Source of the DNA: Sceloporus undulatus
Lineage: Eukaryota; Chordata; Lepidosauria; Squamata; Phrynosomatidae
Reading direction: 5' to 3'
DNA length: 64,000 nt
Assembly (NCBI RefSeq): GCF_019175285.1
Contig: NC_056522.1
Span: forward strand, 64,301,578 to 64,365,577
The translations under genes were made by a program, and so were the position numbers. Within the stretch, counting starts at the first letter, position 1. Each line of letters begins with the position of its first letter. The notes under the pieces are model-generated. The model did not search any database. It had not been told where the DNA came from and was given only the letters and a program-made list of their open reading frames with translations. Shown piece after piece: positions 1-10,184 of the stretch.

Positions 1-237
1 GACATCACCTGAAACAAAGCAAAGCTACAATTAATGAGAAAGCAAATGAGAAGGCAAAACTGGGGACAATTTAACTTCTCAAAATGTTATGTATTCTGCC
101 TTCACAGACCATCAAAGGCCAAAGTTTTGTGAGTAAATAGAGGGCTTGGTTTGGAAAGGGAAGGGAAGCCTAAATGGTAAAGCATTCAGTCTTATAAAAA
201 TGGATATGTTGATTTGAGCCATTGGGAAAGTTAACTA

Positions 238-826
238 CCGTATTTTCCGGTGTATAAGACGATGGGGCGTATAAGACGACCCCCAACTTTTCTTATTAAA
301 ATTTTGACTTTGAGCTATATTCGCTGTATAAGACCCCTACTCCAAATCCAAGGAGGCCTGGAAGGAGGGGAAGGGCAGCGGCCCTCACACCGGCCTCGGC
401 GCTCTTTCTCGGCCTCTGAGGAGGCCTGGAAGGAGGGGAAGGGCTGCGGCCCTCGCGCCGGCCATGGCTCTCCTTCCCAGCTTCCGAGGAAGCCTGGAAG
501 GAGGGGAAGGACAGCGGCCCTCGCGCCGACCTCGGTGCTCCTTCCCGGCCTCCGAGGCGGCCTGGAAGGATGGGAAGGCCAGGGGCCCTCATGTCGGCCT
601 TGGCACTCTTTCCCGGCCTCCGAGGAGGCCTGGAAGGAGGGGAAGGGCAGCAGCCCTCGCACCAACCTCGGTGCTCCTTCCCGGCCTCCGAGGAGGCCTG
701 GAAGGAGGGGAAGGGCAGAGGCCCTCACGCCGGCCATGGTTCTCCTTCCTGGCGTACAAGACGACCCCCAACTTTGAAGAAGATTTTTATGGGTTAAAAA
801 GTCATCTTGTACACCGGAAAATACGG
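238..826. mobile_element. MITE with TA target site and internal minisatellite
   Basis: The ends are inverted: the left reads CCGTATTTTCCGGTGTATAA and the right is its near-perfect reverse complement (about 26 bp). Flanking TA at 236-237 and 827-828 suggests Tc1/mariner-like insertion. The interior, about 350-740, is a GC-rich tandem repeat with a unit of about 63 bp (core GAGGCCTGGAAGGAGGGGAA), about six copies. The long open frames across it on both strands are by-products of the repeat. It lies in SDCCAG8 intron 10. Confidence 0.8.
350..745. repeat. GC-rich minisatellite, about 63-bp unit, six copies
   Basis: Recurring GGCCTCCGAGGAGGCCTGG and GGAAGGGCAGCGGCCCTC blocks spaced 60-66 bp apart. 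The copies differ by a few substitutions. The array is wholly inside the MITE at 238-826. Confidence 0.85.
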
Positions 827-961
827 TAGCTATATTTTAAAATATGGAAAATATTCCAAAGAACAGCCAAAGGAAAGTGCAATGTTTAACTGCCTTAAAA
901 AAATGGAACGGAAAACCATTGTTGAGAGTTCAAAGTATATATATGAAAAATATTAAAATAC

Positions 962-1114
962 CATGGATGATAAATTCTCTTTTTCTTTCTTCATTTCTTC
1001 ACGTACTGCTTCTCGCTCTTGGGCCCTCTTATCTAGCTGGATTCCTAACTCCCTTTCAAGACGATTCCTCTGTCTCTCCATTTCATTTTTAAGTTGTTCA
1101 CACTGAACAAAAGC
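962..1114 (-). CDS. SDCCAG8: SDCCAG8 exon 10 (coiled coil)
   Basis: 153 nt, 51 codons, phase 0 at both ends. The acceptor reads ctccacag and the donor gtattt follows ATG. The peptide opens AFVQCEQLKNEMERQRNRLE, which lines up with human ALIQCDQLRKELERQAERLE. It is almost entirely charged heptad sequence, as expected for the long central coiled coil. This is the last exon in the window; the following exon (human GSKMLILSQNIAQ...) is not seen in positions 1-960, so it lies further left. Confidence 0.9.
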
Positions 1115-1153
1115 CTGTGGAGACAGTATCATCTTAAAGATAAAAACTAAGTA

Positions 1154-1406
1154 CAGTGGTGCCTCGGGTTACGAAATTAATTCGTTCCGCGGCGCCATTC
1201 GTAACCCGAAAAGCATTCGCAAGCCGAAGCCCCATAGGCGCTAATAGCGAAAGCCGCGATTTCGTGCGAAAAAGCGCCGAAAAGCACCAAAACATTTTTC
1301 GTAACCCGAAATAACCTTCGTAACCCGGAACAATTATTTTCAATGGATTTTTTTCGTAACCCGGAAATTTCGTAACGTGGGTATTTCGTATCCCGGGGTA
1401 CCACTG
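1154..1406. mobile_element. Mariner-like palindromic MITE, copy 1
   Basis: The ends CAGTGGTGCCTCGGGTTACG and the inverted CGTATCCCGGGGTACCACTG are flanked by TA on both sides. The interior is rich in repeated CGTAACCCG-type blocks in both orientations. It has no coding capacity. Same family as 1662-1915, 22622-22876 and 54079-54332. Intron 10 of SDCCAG8. Confidence 0.85.
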
Positions 1407-1661
1407 TACATTTTTTGTTTAGTGAACAACATGACTTCACTTTGAAAAAAAAAGGTGAATCTAGAAACATAACAATTTATGGATCAAAGTCAATGCTACT
1501 CTTAGCTTAAATAGTGCCACTGAAACCAAAGCGACCTAAATTAGTTGTGATTAACAAATCCTGTTCATTTCTGTGGCTCTATTCCAGGTAGGATTAGTGC
1601 TGGATTTAGTTCTATACAGTACTGATATATAGAGAACAATGGCATCTTATGTTTGGATATA

Positions 1662-1915
1662 CAGTGGTACCCCGGGTTACGAAATTAATTCGTTCCGCGG
1701 TTAATTTCGTAACCCGAAATACCTTCGTAAGCCGAATTCCCATAGGCGCTAATGGAAAAATAGCTCTCTGCTGCCCTCCGGTGGCGGAAAATAGCGCCGC
1801 GGTTTTTTCGTAACCCGAAGAAACCTTCGTAAGCCGAAGCAATAAATCCCTATGGGATTTTTTCGTATCCCGAAAAATTCGTAACCCGGCGCATTCGTAT
1901 CCCGGGGTACCACTG
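1662..1915. mobile_element. Mariner-like palindromic MITE, copy 2
   Basis: The ends CAGTGGTACCCCGGGTTACG and inverted GTATCCCGGGGTACCACTG are flanked by TA. It is only 255 bp from copy 1 and in similar orientation. No coding capacity. Confidence 0.85.
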
Positions 1916-1999
1916 TATACATATTTAAGTTTTACCAGGAACAGAATAGTAATAAAACCTTGGTGTTAAGAGAGAATTTATCACTTTGCCATCTGCATG

Positions 2000-2105
2000 A
2001 AATTACCATATATACTTGTGTACAAGTTAACCTTATGTATAAGTCAAGAGCAGGTTTGCAGGGACCAAAATTATGGATTTTGATATGACCCATGGATAAG
2101 TTGAA
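2000..2105. repeat. Fragment of a DNA-transposon-like repeat (shared with 48375-48485)
   Basis: Sequence around ATGTATAAGTCAAGAGCAGG and CAAAATTATGGATTTTG is shared, with a few changes, with 48375-48485. The family is not named. Both copies look like truncated ends. Confidence 0.5.
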
Positions 2106-2529
2106 GGTAAAACTTTGGAGTTCAGCATGGGGCTCCTCAGATCTATCATGTTTCCTTGCCACAGCAGAGACCACTTCTCTGCTGCAGCAGGGAAATGCCA
2201 GTGTTGCTGCCATTTTTCCTCCCAGGCATTGCAAAAGGCCACCAGAGACAGTAAGTAGAAAGAGTTGATGCTTTTTTAAGGGTTTCCCAGGAGAAGAGTC
2301 CATCCAGGGACAGCCCACCATAAAAGTACCATTCTCCCCGCCATGGTTGTGGCTCTTTGGAATTTCCCTGCTGTGGTAGTGAAAGTGAGCTAGGCACTGG
2401 CAAAAGCTTAGTCTATCTGGGGAACAGCCTGCTGTAAAAGAAGCACCAACGATTTCTACATTCCCTACAGTGTGGGTGATGTTATTGCCCCCTGTAATAT
2501 TGCTCCCAGAGTAGATGTGGAGACCCAGA

Positions 2530-2778
2530 GCCGAAACACACCAGTTTGAAGTGCCAGCTTCCTGGAGGCGTATGCCCTGATGCCACCCCATCATGCCACC
2601 CCGCTGGCCACACGGGGGGGGGGGGCAGCTTCTCAGCACTGTGGTGACATGGAGTTTAGATGCCACAAACAACAGGAGCACCAAAAAGCCACATCAGCAT
2701 GTGGTTGGCTTTTTCAGGGCCGGTGTCACACCATCCTTTCAGGCTGGTCTCCTTCGCCCAACAGATGGCATCTGGGTT
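2530..2778. mobile_element. Harbinger-like MITE, subfamily D (degenerate)
   Basis: Shares CCAGCTTCCTGGAGGC and CAGGGCCGGTGTCACACCAT with the copies at 57571-57934 and 61312-61605. The ends are diverged and no clean target duplication is visible. An open frame of 250 codons on the minus strand overlaps it and is not a gene. Confidence 0.5.
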
Positions 2779-2789
2779 TGTGACAGGGA

Positions 2790-4380
2790 CTTGTGTCTGT
2801 ATTACTATCCATTTTATGTATAGGTGAGAATTTTACTTTGAGACATGCCTGTTGTAAATCTAAGAGTTTTGACTATCTTTTGGGTCTGCACAGATGCAAT
2901 TGTATCAGAGGGCTTGGCTGTAAACAATAGATTAGGTAATGAGTTGAGGGTAAAAACTGCAGGCATGTATGTATTTATAGCAATCACTGGGTTTTTGACA
3001 AGAGTGTTGTGCTTAGACACTGTGGCTTGTGATGTCAAGATAGTGAATTTGTTAGCTGGAATTTGTTAGTTCTAGGCTCAGATTGATGGTAGGGTGAAAG
3101 GTGTTGAAATACTGAGGGAACTTTTCTCAAGTAATTGTTTTCCATGTGGTCAAATTACAAAGATGTCCTCAACAAATCATAGGCAGATGAGAGGTTTTTG
3201 CGTATATGTGCTGAGGAATCACTGTTTCAGATCAGCCATGTGGTACCATGTGGTGCAGACACCATCCAAACTTTAAACTGTTCACACACATTATTTTGGA
3301 ATGGTGGCCTTAGCCAATAACATTTTGCTTTCTTGTAATCGTATTTTTTAAAAAAATTAATGGCAGTATCTCCATGGTGAAAACAACAAAGGGTCTTGTG
3401 ACACCACAAAGACCAACAAATTATCATAGGTCTTTAACACATTAATATGGCTGTGCTCCCAGAAATAACTGCTATCACTGAAGTCTAAAATCTATATTGT
3501 GTACTGTAACCCCTGAAACTGAAACTACCTATATATTTTTCACAGCACATTTAATTCTATAATGTATCCAATCTCATAGAATAATCCTGCAGGATTACAA
3601 ACGCCTCTAAATCAGAAGTAATTTACTAATGATACAGCAGAGGGCACTAGTTATCAAGACAATGAAATATACCTTTTGAATAAGCCACTGAAAATAAATC
3701 TTATAAATTAGAAAAGCTGTGTAAACATAGTTCACACAGCTCCCAAGGTATGAGTGGTATCCCACATTGTTAGTAAGACCAATGAAAAACTAAAAGATTA
3801 ACAGCAAAGTTCTTGTCATCAAAATCTCTATGATGATCAGTGAAAGCTCAACCGAGTAGTATTCTCAGGTGTTCTTCCAGGTACAGTTGACTGTGCCACT
3901 TAATAATGTTCTATAGTCTCTTCCTCAGCAGATCTTTTACCTGTATGTGTGTATGTGTGAAAAGAAAAAGGACCGAACAAATTATGGAAGAGCACAAGTT
4001 ACAAATAGAAGATGTTGCCTCAATCTATCACAGAGGTCCTTGTCTGAGGCAGGACAGCTGAATAACATACCCCCACCTGAAAGAACTCCAGAGAATGTTG
4101 CAGAAAGAAGATGACCTCATTTAATTGTCACTGTCTCTTTTCTCAAACACATGTACCTCTGCTAAACATAAAAGTAGAGCCAACCCTATGTGGACAAGTT
4201 AGGGGCTATATAAAAATAAAAATTACAAAGGATATATGCTAGCGGTAAAAAAAAAACAGGAAGTAACAGAGGGAAAAGAGAGAGTGCGTGTGCTGGGGAA
4301 GACAGAAATAGAAAGTGACAGACAAAAAAAAGGTCAATAAAGAATGATCCTTAACATAGTCTGTTAGTTGCCTCTAAGGA
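2790..4380. other. SDCCAG8 intron 9 (middle), no recognised feature
   Basis: AT-rich intronic sequence. I see no exon, RNA gene or clear repeat family here; the short open frames lack protein-like composition and splice signals. Confidence 0.6.
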
Positions 4381-4386
4381 GCCCAA

Positions 4387-4619
4387 GGCCTGTTACAGAC
4401 TGCCAAAATAAAGCTGCTTCGGGTCTCTTTGGAGGTATGCTGTTTAAATGATGCATGCATCCTAAGAATCCGGAAGCTGCACCAAAGCTGCACTCCAGTG
4501 CTTAGGAATGGAGTGTGGCTTTGGCGTGACCTCCGGACTCTTAGGACCCAAGCATCATTTAAATAGCATACCTCCAAAGAGACCCAAAGCAGCTTTATTT
4601 TGGCAGTCTGTAACAGGCC
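4387..4619. mobile_element. Harbinger-like MITE, subfamily A
   Basis: Inverted ends GGCCTGTTACAGACTGCC and GGCAGTCTGTAACAGGCC are perfect over 18 bp. The flanks CAA (4384-4386 and 4620-4622) form a 3-bp target duplication. The body is a long near-palindrome around GGAGGTATGC...GCATACCTCC. Nearly the same sequence occurs at 35394-35626. Confidence 0.8.
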
Positions 4620-4725
4620 CAAGTAGGGCATGAAGGCAATACTTGCCATATTCTTGATACCCAACACAATATGTAGAGAGATCATGCCTAAACTGAAGTG
4701 TGCATGTATTTTTTAAAAATGTTAC

Positions 4726-4864
4726 CTTAGTTCTTTCCAAATTGGCTTCTTCAGTCATGTGTACAGCTTGCTTCACTTGTTCATAAGCACTACATTCCCT
4801 TCTCTGCATTTCACTTAGATTTATTCTCAGTGAAGAAAGGGCTGCTAGTAATTCCTCTTTCTCC
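4726..4864 (-). CDS. SDCCAG8: SDCCAG8 exon 9
   Basis: 139 nt. It enters completing a Lys codon split with exon 8 and leaves at phase 0 after ERTK, donor gtaaca. The acceptor is tttcctttctcag. The peptide includes ECSAYEQVKQAVHMTEEANL, against human EASAYEQVKQVLQISEEANF. It is coiled-coil sequence without catalytic motifs. A Harbinger-like MITE (4387-4619) lies about 110 bp downstream of the donor. Confidence 0.94.
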
Positions 4865-5689
4865 CTGAGAAAGGAAAGAGAGAAATAGAAAATATTAATA
4901 TTAATAATTAAGTAAATAAGGAATACCACCTCTGTTTATATTTAATAAGATTTCAAGACTTACTACAACATGTGTGTTACTGCAGCACCACAGTAATATT
5001 AGTTATCATGTCACCATTTTGGATTGTCTCATTATAGGATTATCATGGTAAAAGACATTCAAAAGAGGTTTATTATGCCTCTTTCTGTATACTACTAACA
5101 AGTATTAGCTATGGGGCAATTGCCATTGTGTCTCTGAGATCCTCTGCCAGTATCTTCCCACTCACTACTGCTTCTACTTAGTTGCTATCTGGCACATTTA
5201 GTCTGGCTCCGTAGCAAAAGTCTGTCTGACATGGGACACCCTACTGGCAGCTCTGCTATCATCAGCATAGCCTCTTGCCTCACAGAAGCATGCAATCTCA
5301 CCACCATGGAAGGGTAGTGCCATGGTGATACTCTCAGCACAGAAGCCATTAAGTGGTAATGCTTGTCCTGAAAATAGAATCTTAAATATCTTCTGCAAGT
5401 TATGACCATTGAAATATGGAGGTATAAGTATCCAAAGTAATTCCTAATAGCTGCTCATCAATTCTGAATGAGTAGGCTGCATCTCTTCTAGTGTGTACCC
5501 TGTTTTCTCAACTGCAAACCTGATTTACCTACTATGGTTGAAGATTTTCATAGTTTGTCTGGCAAAATCTCTTCCTCAATAAAAGGATGGCAAAGTAGTT
5601 CTAAAAGGTCTCCACTTAAGCCTTCTATTTTGAATCGTGGGCATCACTTGCTTTTTAGCTTTACTTTTTACAAAAACTTTCTCTAAGAG

Positions 5690-5825
5690 CAGTGATTGCC
5701 AACCATTGCTCCTCCAGATGTTTTGGAATTGAGTTCTCAGAATTTCTAACTCTTGGCCAAGCTAGCTAGGGCTATTAGTAACTGAAGTCAAGAACACCTG
5801 GAGGAGCAAAGGTTGGGAACCACTG
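5690..5825. mobile_element. hAT-like MITE
   Basis: The ends CAGTGATTGCCAACC and inverted GGTTGGGAACCACTG are typical of hAT-type nonautonomous elements. Flanks CTCTAAGA and CTCTAAAG approximate an 8-bp duplication. 136 bp, no coding capacity. Otherwise the intron 8 stretch 4865-6130 holds nothing I recognise. Confidence 0.7.
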
Positions 5826-6130
5826 CTCTAAAGTCTTATCTCCAAAAAGGAAGGTCCATTTAAAAGCTGTGTTTGCTAAATTTATTCTTGATGTCTGGTT
5901 AGCCTTCCAATGTTACTGTTACTGTAATTGATCTGGCTACAATGTTGATGCATCCTCACTTGTACTATAAAATGTTTTAATTTTAATTATTGTGTGTGGA
6001 AAAGTGAGGGACCTTAAATCCTGATCAAACCACCACTGAAAGCCCCATGATAGGACCGCCTTATAGTCATCATAAGTCAGAAATTTGAAATTACACAACA
6101 AAATTCAGACCTATCCAGTTCACTACTTAC

Positions 6131-6319
6131 TTTGTCAGTCGTTCAATGGTTTGCATGTGGACATTTGAATGAGTTTGGGAAAGAACAGCTTCATGTTGTG
6201 CACATTTTAAGCAAAGGCCACCAGCCCGATTGGAACTACTTGCTGTAGAAAGCATATCCTGATGCCTTAATCTTCCAGTTAGTTCTTCACAGTTTTTTTG
6301 TGACTCTGCTAACTGCTTT
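6131..6319 (-). CDS. SDCCAG8: SDCCAG8 exon 8 (most conserved part)
   Basis: 189 nt, acceptor ctttctag, donor gtaagt. The first base completes an Arg codon from exon 7. It contains NRAGGLCLKCAQHEAVLSQT and HSNVHMQTIERL, nearly identical to human SDCCAG8 (NRVGGLCLKCAQHEAVLSQT). The Cys pair in GLCLKCAQHE is retained. This block made the gene identification certain. A Harbinger-like MITE (6416-6677) sits about 100 bp upstream of the acceptor in the intron. Confidence 0.97.
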
Positions 6320-6415
6320 CTAGAAAGTTAATGATGCACAACGTTAAAAGCAATAAATAGGGCTGGATAAAAGACAATAATTACTATAAAGCACCAAGAG
6401 CAGCTTTTTTCCTTA

Positions 6416-6677
6416 GGAGCGTACAGACAGCCTTGAAGGAGTGGCACGCAGCCGACCCTGTTTCAGCCAGATTGGGCCCGTGGCAACTTTTTGCGCCCTG
6501 CAAAGGGTGTGGTAGCCGCAGCTTGGCAGTGCTCCTTCAGTACTGCATCATATGTACGCAGCGCTGAAGGAGTGCCGTGATGACACCCTAAGGGCGGAGT
6601 TGGGGCGTGTATCATGGTGTCATTATGCCCCAACTGCACCCCCCAAGCCAGCCCAAGCTGCCAGTCTGAACAGCCTC
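6416..6677. mobile_element. Harbinger-like MITE, subfamily C
   Basis: The left end GGAGCGTACAGACAGCC and right end CAGTCTGAACAGCCTC are inverted copies flanked by TTA on both sides (6413-6415 and 6678-6680). GC-rich body with blocks shared with 18203-18548 and 19130-19422. Confidence 0.75.
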
Positions 6678-7228
6678 TTAGTTTGTTTGAGCTGCTTGTA
6701 CTGTCGCTATTACTGACATTGCTTCAGCAGCTCGACAATTCTAATATTGTAACAGAAAAATAACAGACTGATTTGAACAGGAAAGGAATTTTATTCTTCC
6801 AATTCTTACAATAAAGTGTTTGTTTGTTTGTTTTGTTTTTTGCAATTGCTAAATGTGCTGGGAAGGAGCCTACATGCTGCTAGAACAATTTTTCCTAAAA
6901 AGATGTTCAACATCAATGTCCAGGAAAATGAGATTTCTTATATTTGATTAAAAGGCAACACAGATGTTCAACTATGTGGACATTCACCATACTAAAAACA
7001 ACTGAACAAAGGTCTGTGGAATAGGTATATACTCAAAACTGTTGGGCTAATTGTAATGTTATCCATTTGCACTCTGCTTGGAAAAATGCAGTGATTAGAA
7101 ATGAAGTAGAAAAATATCAACAGAGGTATTGTAGAGATGGCTTTAAAATACTGCCTCCAGGCCCTTGAAATGTACATAGATAGCTTAAAGTTCAGGCTTC
7201 ACAAGAATTCAAGAAAAATGACTGGGCA

Positions 7229-7284
7229 TACAATCATAGACTTGGAAGAGACCACAAGGGCCATCCAGTCCAACCCCGTCATGC
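7229..7284 (-). mobile_element. CR1 LINE 3'-end fragment
   Basis: About 55 bp of the standard CR1 3' tail in reverse orientation (CATAGACTTGGAAGAGACCA through CCAGTCCAACCCC). The longer copies at 15091 and 26270 support the assignment. Confidence 0.7.
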
Positions 7285-7439
7285 ATCTATTATGATGAAG
7301 TGAACAGGTGCAAGGAGGCAAAACAAAGGAAATCCATTCATGTGTCATGAACCATTCTAAAAGGGAAATAAATAATAGCAAACCCGGCTACCAATTGAAT
7401 CCATCATCTCATTGAGTACTCTGTAGCCCCATTTGCCAT

Positions 7440-7615
7440 CTCTGATTACTGTATTTTAATGTATTGTTCTAATGCTTAATGTGTTTAACCAATGTTTTAG
7501 GGGAGGGAGGGAATAACTGGGATATTGGGTATTGTATGCCTCTTTAATTGTAAGCTGCCTCAATTTTCTTTCTGACAGAGAGGCAGGGTAAAAATAAAGC
7601 TATTATTATTATTTA
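7440..7615 (+). mobile_element. L2-type LINE 3' tail
   Basis: TTGTAAGCTGCCTCAATTTT followed by GGCAGGGTAAAAATAAAG and a (TTA)n microsatellite is the usual L2/CR1-L3 3' end in reptiles. It ends about 20 bp from the donor side of SDCCAG8 exon 7, inside the intron. Confidence 0.6.
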
Positions 7616-7635
7616 AATAATTATTTTTTATTTAC

Positions 7636-7700
7636 CTTAAAGACTGGACCTGGGCTTCAAGTGCTTCTGTCCTTTCTTGATGCAGACATTTTAACTTGTC
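7636..7700 (-). CDS. SDCCAG8: SDCCAG8 exon 7 (small)
   Basis: 65 nt, 21 codons plus two bases. Acceptor tgttttaaag, donor gtaaat. It encodes DKLKCLHQERTEALEAQVQS L, matching the human segment around YEEKCEIEESQLKFLR. It is too short to stand out as an ORF and was found from the need to link exons 6 and 8; phase 0 in and phase 2 out fit both neighbours exactly. Confidence 0.88.
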
Positions 7701-8790
7701 CTTTAAAACAAAATAAATAAATATTTATTTCACTTCAAGTAGGAGATCAAATAATTTGGTCATCATCAATAATTCATTAATTTGTATTATGTTTTATATT
7801 ATCAAAATCCATTTAAATCATTTAGTAGCAACAACAATTTTCTGAGAATATAAAGATACAATCATATACTAAAATAGTTGAATGTTTAGTTCAACATCTT
7901 TTTAAAATCATTTCCCAGAAGACCCTGCTACTTGGAATATTTTAAACTGAGATACCAGAGACTGAGGTTGTGTCGCTGTTCATCATATTAAATTATTTTG
8001 GAGGCATGGGGCAGATATTCAGGTTCTAAAATCTATTTCTTTATATATTTACACATTGAAATCTAAAGCAAAACAGATAGTAAATAGTGACTCTAGAGCA
8101 AAATCTCTTCTCATATACACAAGTAACTCAGGAATACAAACCAGTAACAAATAATGACAGGCCTCTGCTAACTAAACTATGCTATAGTCTCATCCATCTG
8201 AAAATGTGTTGAGTGAATTACACCACAGGACAGCCCCATAACTGTTATAGTAGCAATGACATCTTTGGTCTCACCAAATCTGCCCAGCATGCATGCTGTG
8301 TGGATACTCAGCTTGAGGTCCACTATATAAAGGTGATACAACTTGCCCTTCACCCAACTAAAATAGTCCAAAATGATACTATGGTCAACAGTTTAAGAAG
8401 AATTAATAGGTTCTTTTTCTCTACTCATAAAAGTCATCTATCAAGACCATCAATAATGTTTCATTGCTAAATCCTGAATGTGGACTGAGATGGATCTGAG
8501 CAGATAAAAACACTGCTCATATCTGTGAGATGTTTCTTTTCAGCAGTGGAAAGAGAAACATTCAGTTATAAATTGTTCCTCCTCATCCCTCTGGTAGGCA
8601 GGATGGAAACTTCAAGGGAACCATAACCAGGGGGAGCAACCCCCAACAATTCCTCAGTTACACCTGAGGAGAAAAGAATAGCTAACATATTCCTTCCAAC
8701 AGAAACAGAGTAAATTACAGAGAAAAATCTCCCAACTAACAATGTGGATAAAAGCTAAACAAACAATTACCCCCATCACCATGAGGGTAA
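7701..8790. other. SDCCAG8 intron 6, part without recognised feature
   Basis: AT-rich intron sequence. No exon, RNA or repeat family recognised. The frames on both strands at 8177-8470 overlap one another and have no homology that I can see. Confidence 0.55.
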
Positions 8791-8794
8791 ATGC

Positions 8795-9352
8795 TTGTCT
8801 CCGTTCTGGGAAGGAAGGATGTTTCCACCTCCAGCCCTGAAAAGAAATTTCACAGGTAAGACCAATGTTTTTTTTTCCCAGAGGTGGAAGGGGAAACACC
8901 CTGTCATGGGAAATATCAAAGCTCCCCAGCCAACTCCTTGCTGCTGTCCATTTGAGACTACGGCAGGAGGTGCCTTCAGAGTGGTGGCATGTGTTTGCCA
9001 CAGCCCTGGGGTGATCAGGCCAGGAGTGGCCAATGGGTGGTGAACTGAGGCAATTTAATACAGGGGAGAAACAGATGGGCCTCCAGGAGTGGCCAGAAGC
9101 CACTCTTGGCCCAATCACCTCAGGGCCATGGCGTACATATGTCACAGCCCTGAAGACACCTCCTGCTGTGGTCCCAAATGGACAGCAGCAAGGAGTGGAA
9201 AAGATCCTCTCCTTTGGGGGCTGGTTTTGGGCTGCCTTAGGGGGTGCTGGAGATGACGCAGCCCCAGTGTAGCTTTCAGGGGTACTGGGGGCATGTGTCA
9301 TCTAAATGCCATGCGGTGGTGCTCCCAGAAGCTGCTCCCATCTGTCTGTCTA
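8795..9352. mobile_element. Complex inverted-repeat element, Harbinger-like right end
   Basis: Arms of about 105 bp, 8933-9035 and 9093-9200, are reverse complements with about 80-85% identity (left arm begins CTCCTTGCTGCTGTCCATTT). A second hairpin, about 8805-8890, lies to its left. The right end GTCTGTCTATTTCGGGCC followed by TAA is like the Harbinger-like families here. The left border is unclear. Frames of up to 215 codons crossing it are artefacts of the palindrome. Confidence 0.55.
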
Positions 9353-9778
9353 TTTCGGGCCTAAGTGGACACCACAGATTTGTTATAAACATCTTCTTAA
9401 TGAGGCCTCCACAGATTAGCAGGCATGTAATCAGTAGTGGCACACAAAAGGAGAAGAAATCCATGTTGCAGCCTACAATAGGTGCATTTGTGGTTAAAGC
9501 TATGAATCTTGCAGTATTACATATGGAATGAGTGATATCCACCCCTAGTGGCAGCACCCCTTACATTTTGAGGAACATAGAGATATAGAACCTTATTCAT
9601 CTTGCCAGAGCGGACACTTCTTTCTTGGAAATTTTTGATGACAGGAATGATACAAATTGTCGAACAGAGGATGGAAAGAATGATAAAGGGAGTTCAGATT
9701 CAAGAACACAGTTTTAAAATGCGAGCATTTGCAGATGATATTATTTTGTACTTAGAAGATCCAATCGACAGTATAAAT

Positions 9779-10184
9779 CAGGGGTAGGCAACCTGCGGCC
9801 CGCGGGCCGGATGCGGCCCGGCAAGGCCTTGGGACCGGCCCCCGCCCGGTCCTGCCGCCGATTGCCGCCGGAGCCTTTGGCCTCTTGTGTGAAGGCGTGG
9901 GGCCTTTGGCCTATCAGGAGGAGGCGGGCAAGGGGGGGGGGGGCAAGTGGCAGGCAAGAGGGGCAATTGTCTATAGAAGCCTCCGAAACATGCATTTATA
10001 TTAACATTTTTTTTAAAATCTGCAAAAGTGTCCTCCATTTGAAAATGTTGTCCTACATTTGTCCTGGTTTATTTATTTATTTATTTTTAAAAAATTAATT
10101 ATTTAATTTTTGGCTTCGGCCTCCCCCCCAGTTGTCTGAGGGACAGCAACCCGGCCCCCGGCTCAAAAATCTTGCCTACCCCTG
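9779..10184. mobile_element. hAT-like MITE, copy 1 (inside L1)
   Basis: Starts CAGGGGTAGGCAACCTGCGG and ends CTTGCCTACCCCTG (inverted). The perfect 8-bp target duplication GTATAAAT lies at 9771-9778 and 10185-10192. The GC-rich left half and AT-rich right half are characteristic. It is younger than the L1 it interrupts. Confidence 0.9.

Noticed and set aside
250-829. Long open frames of up to 175 codons on both strands
   Set aside because: They are made by the GC-rich minisatellite inside a MITE; the peptide is a repeat of one Gly/Pro/Arg/Ser unit and both strands are open.
1932-2684. 250-codon minus-strand open frame
   Set aside because: It crosses a worn Harbinger-like MITE and unrelated intron sequence, shows no known domain and has no splice or promoter context.
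8654-9301. 215-codon minus-strand open frame
   Set aside because: It lies on a long inverted repeat; the opposite strand is open for the same reason.
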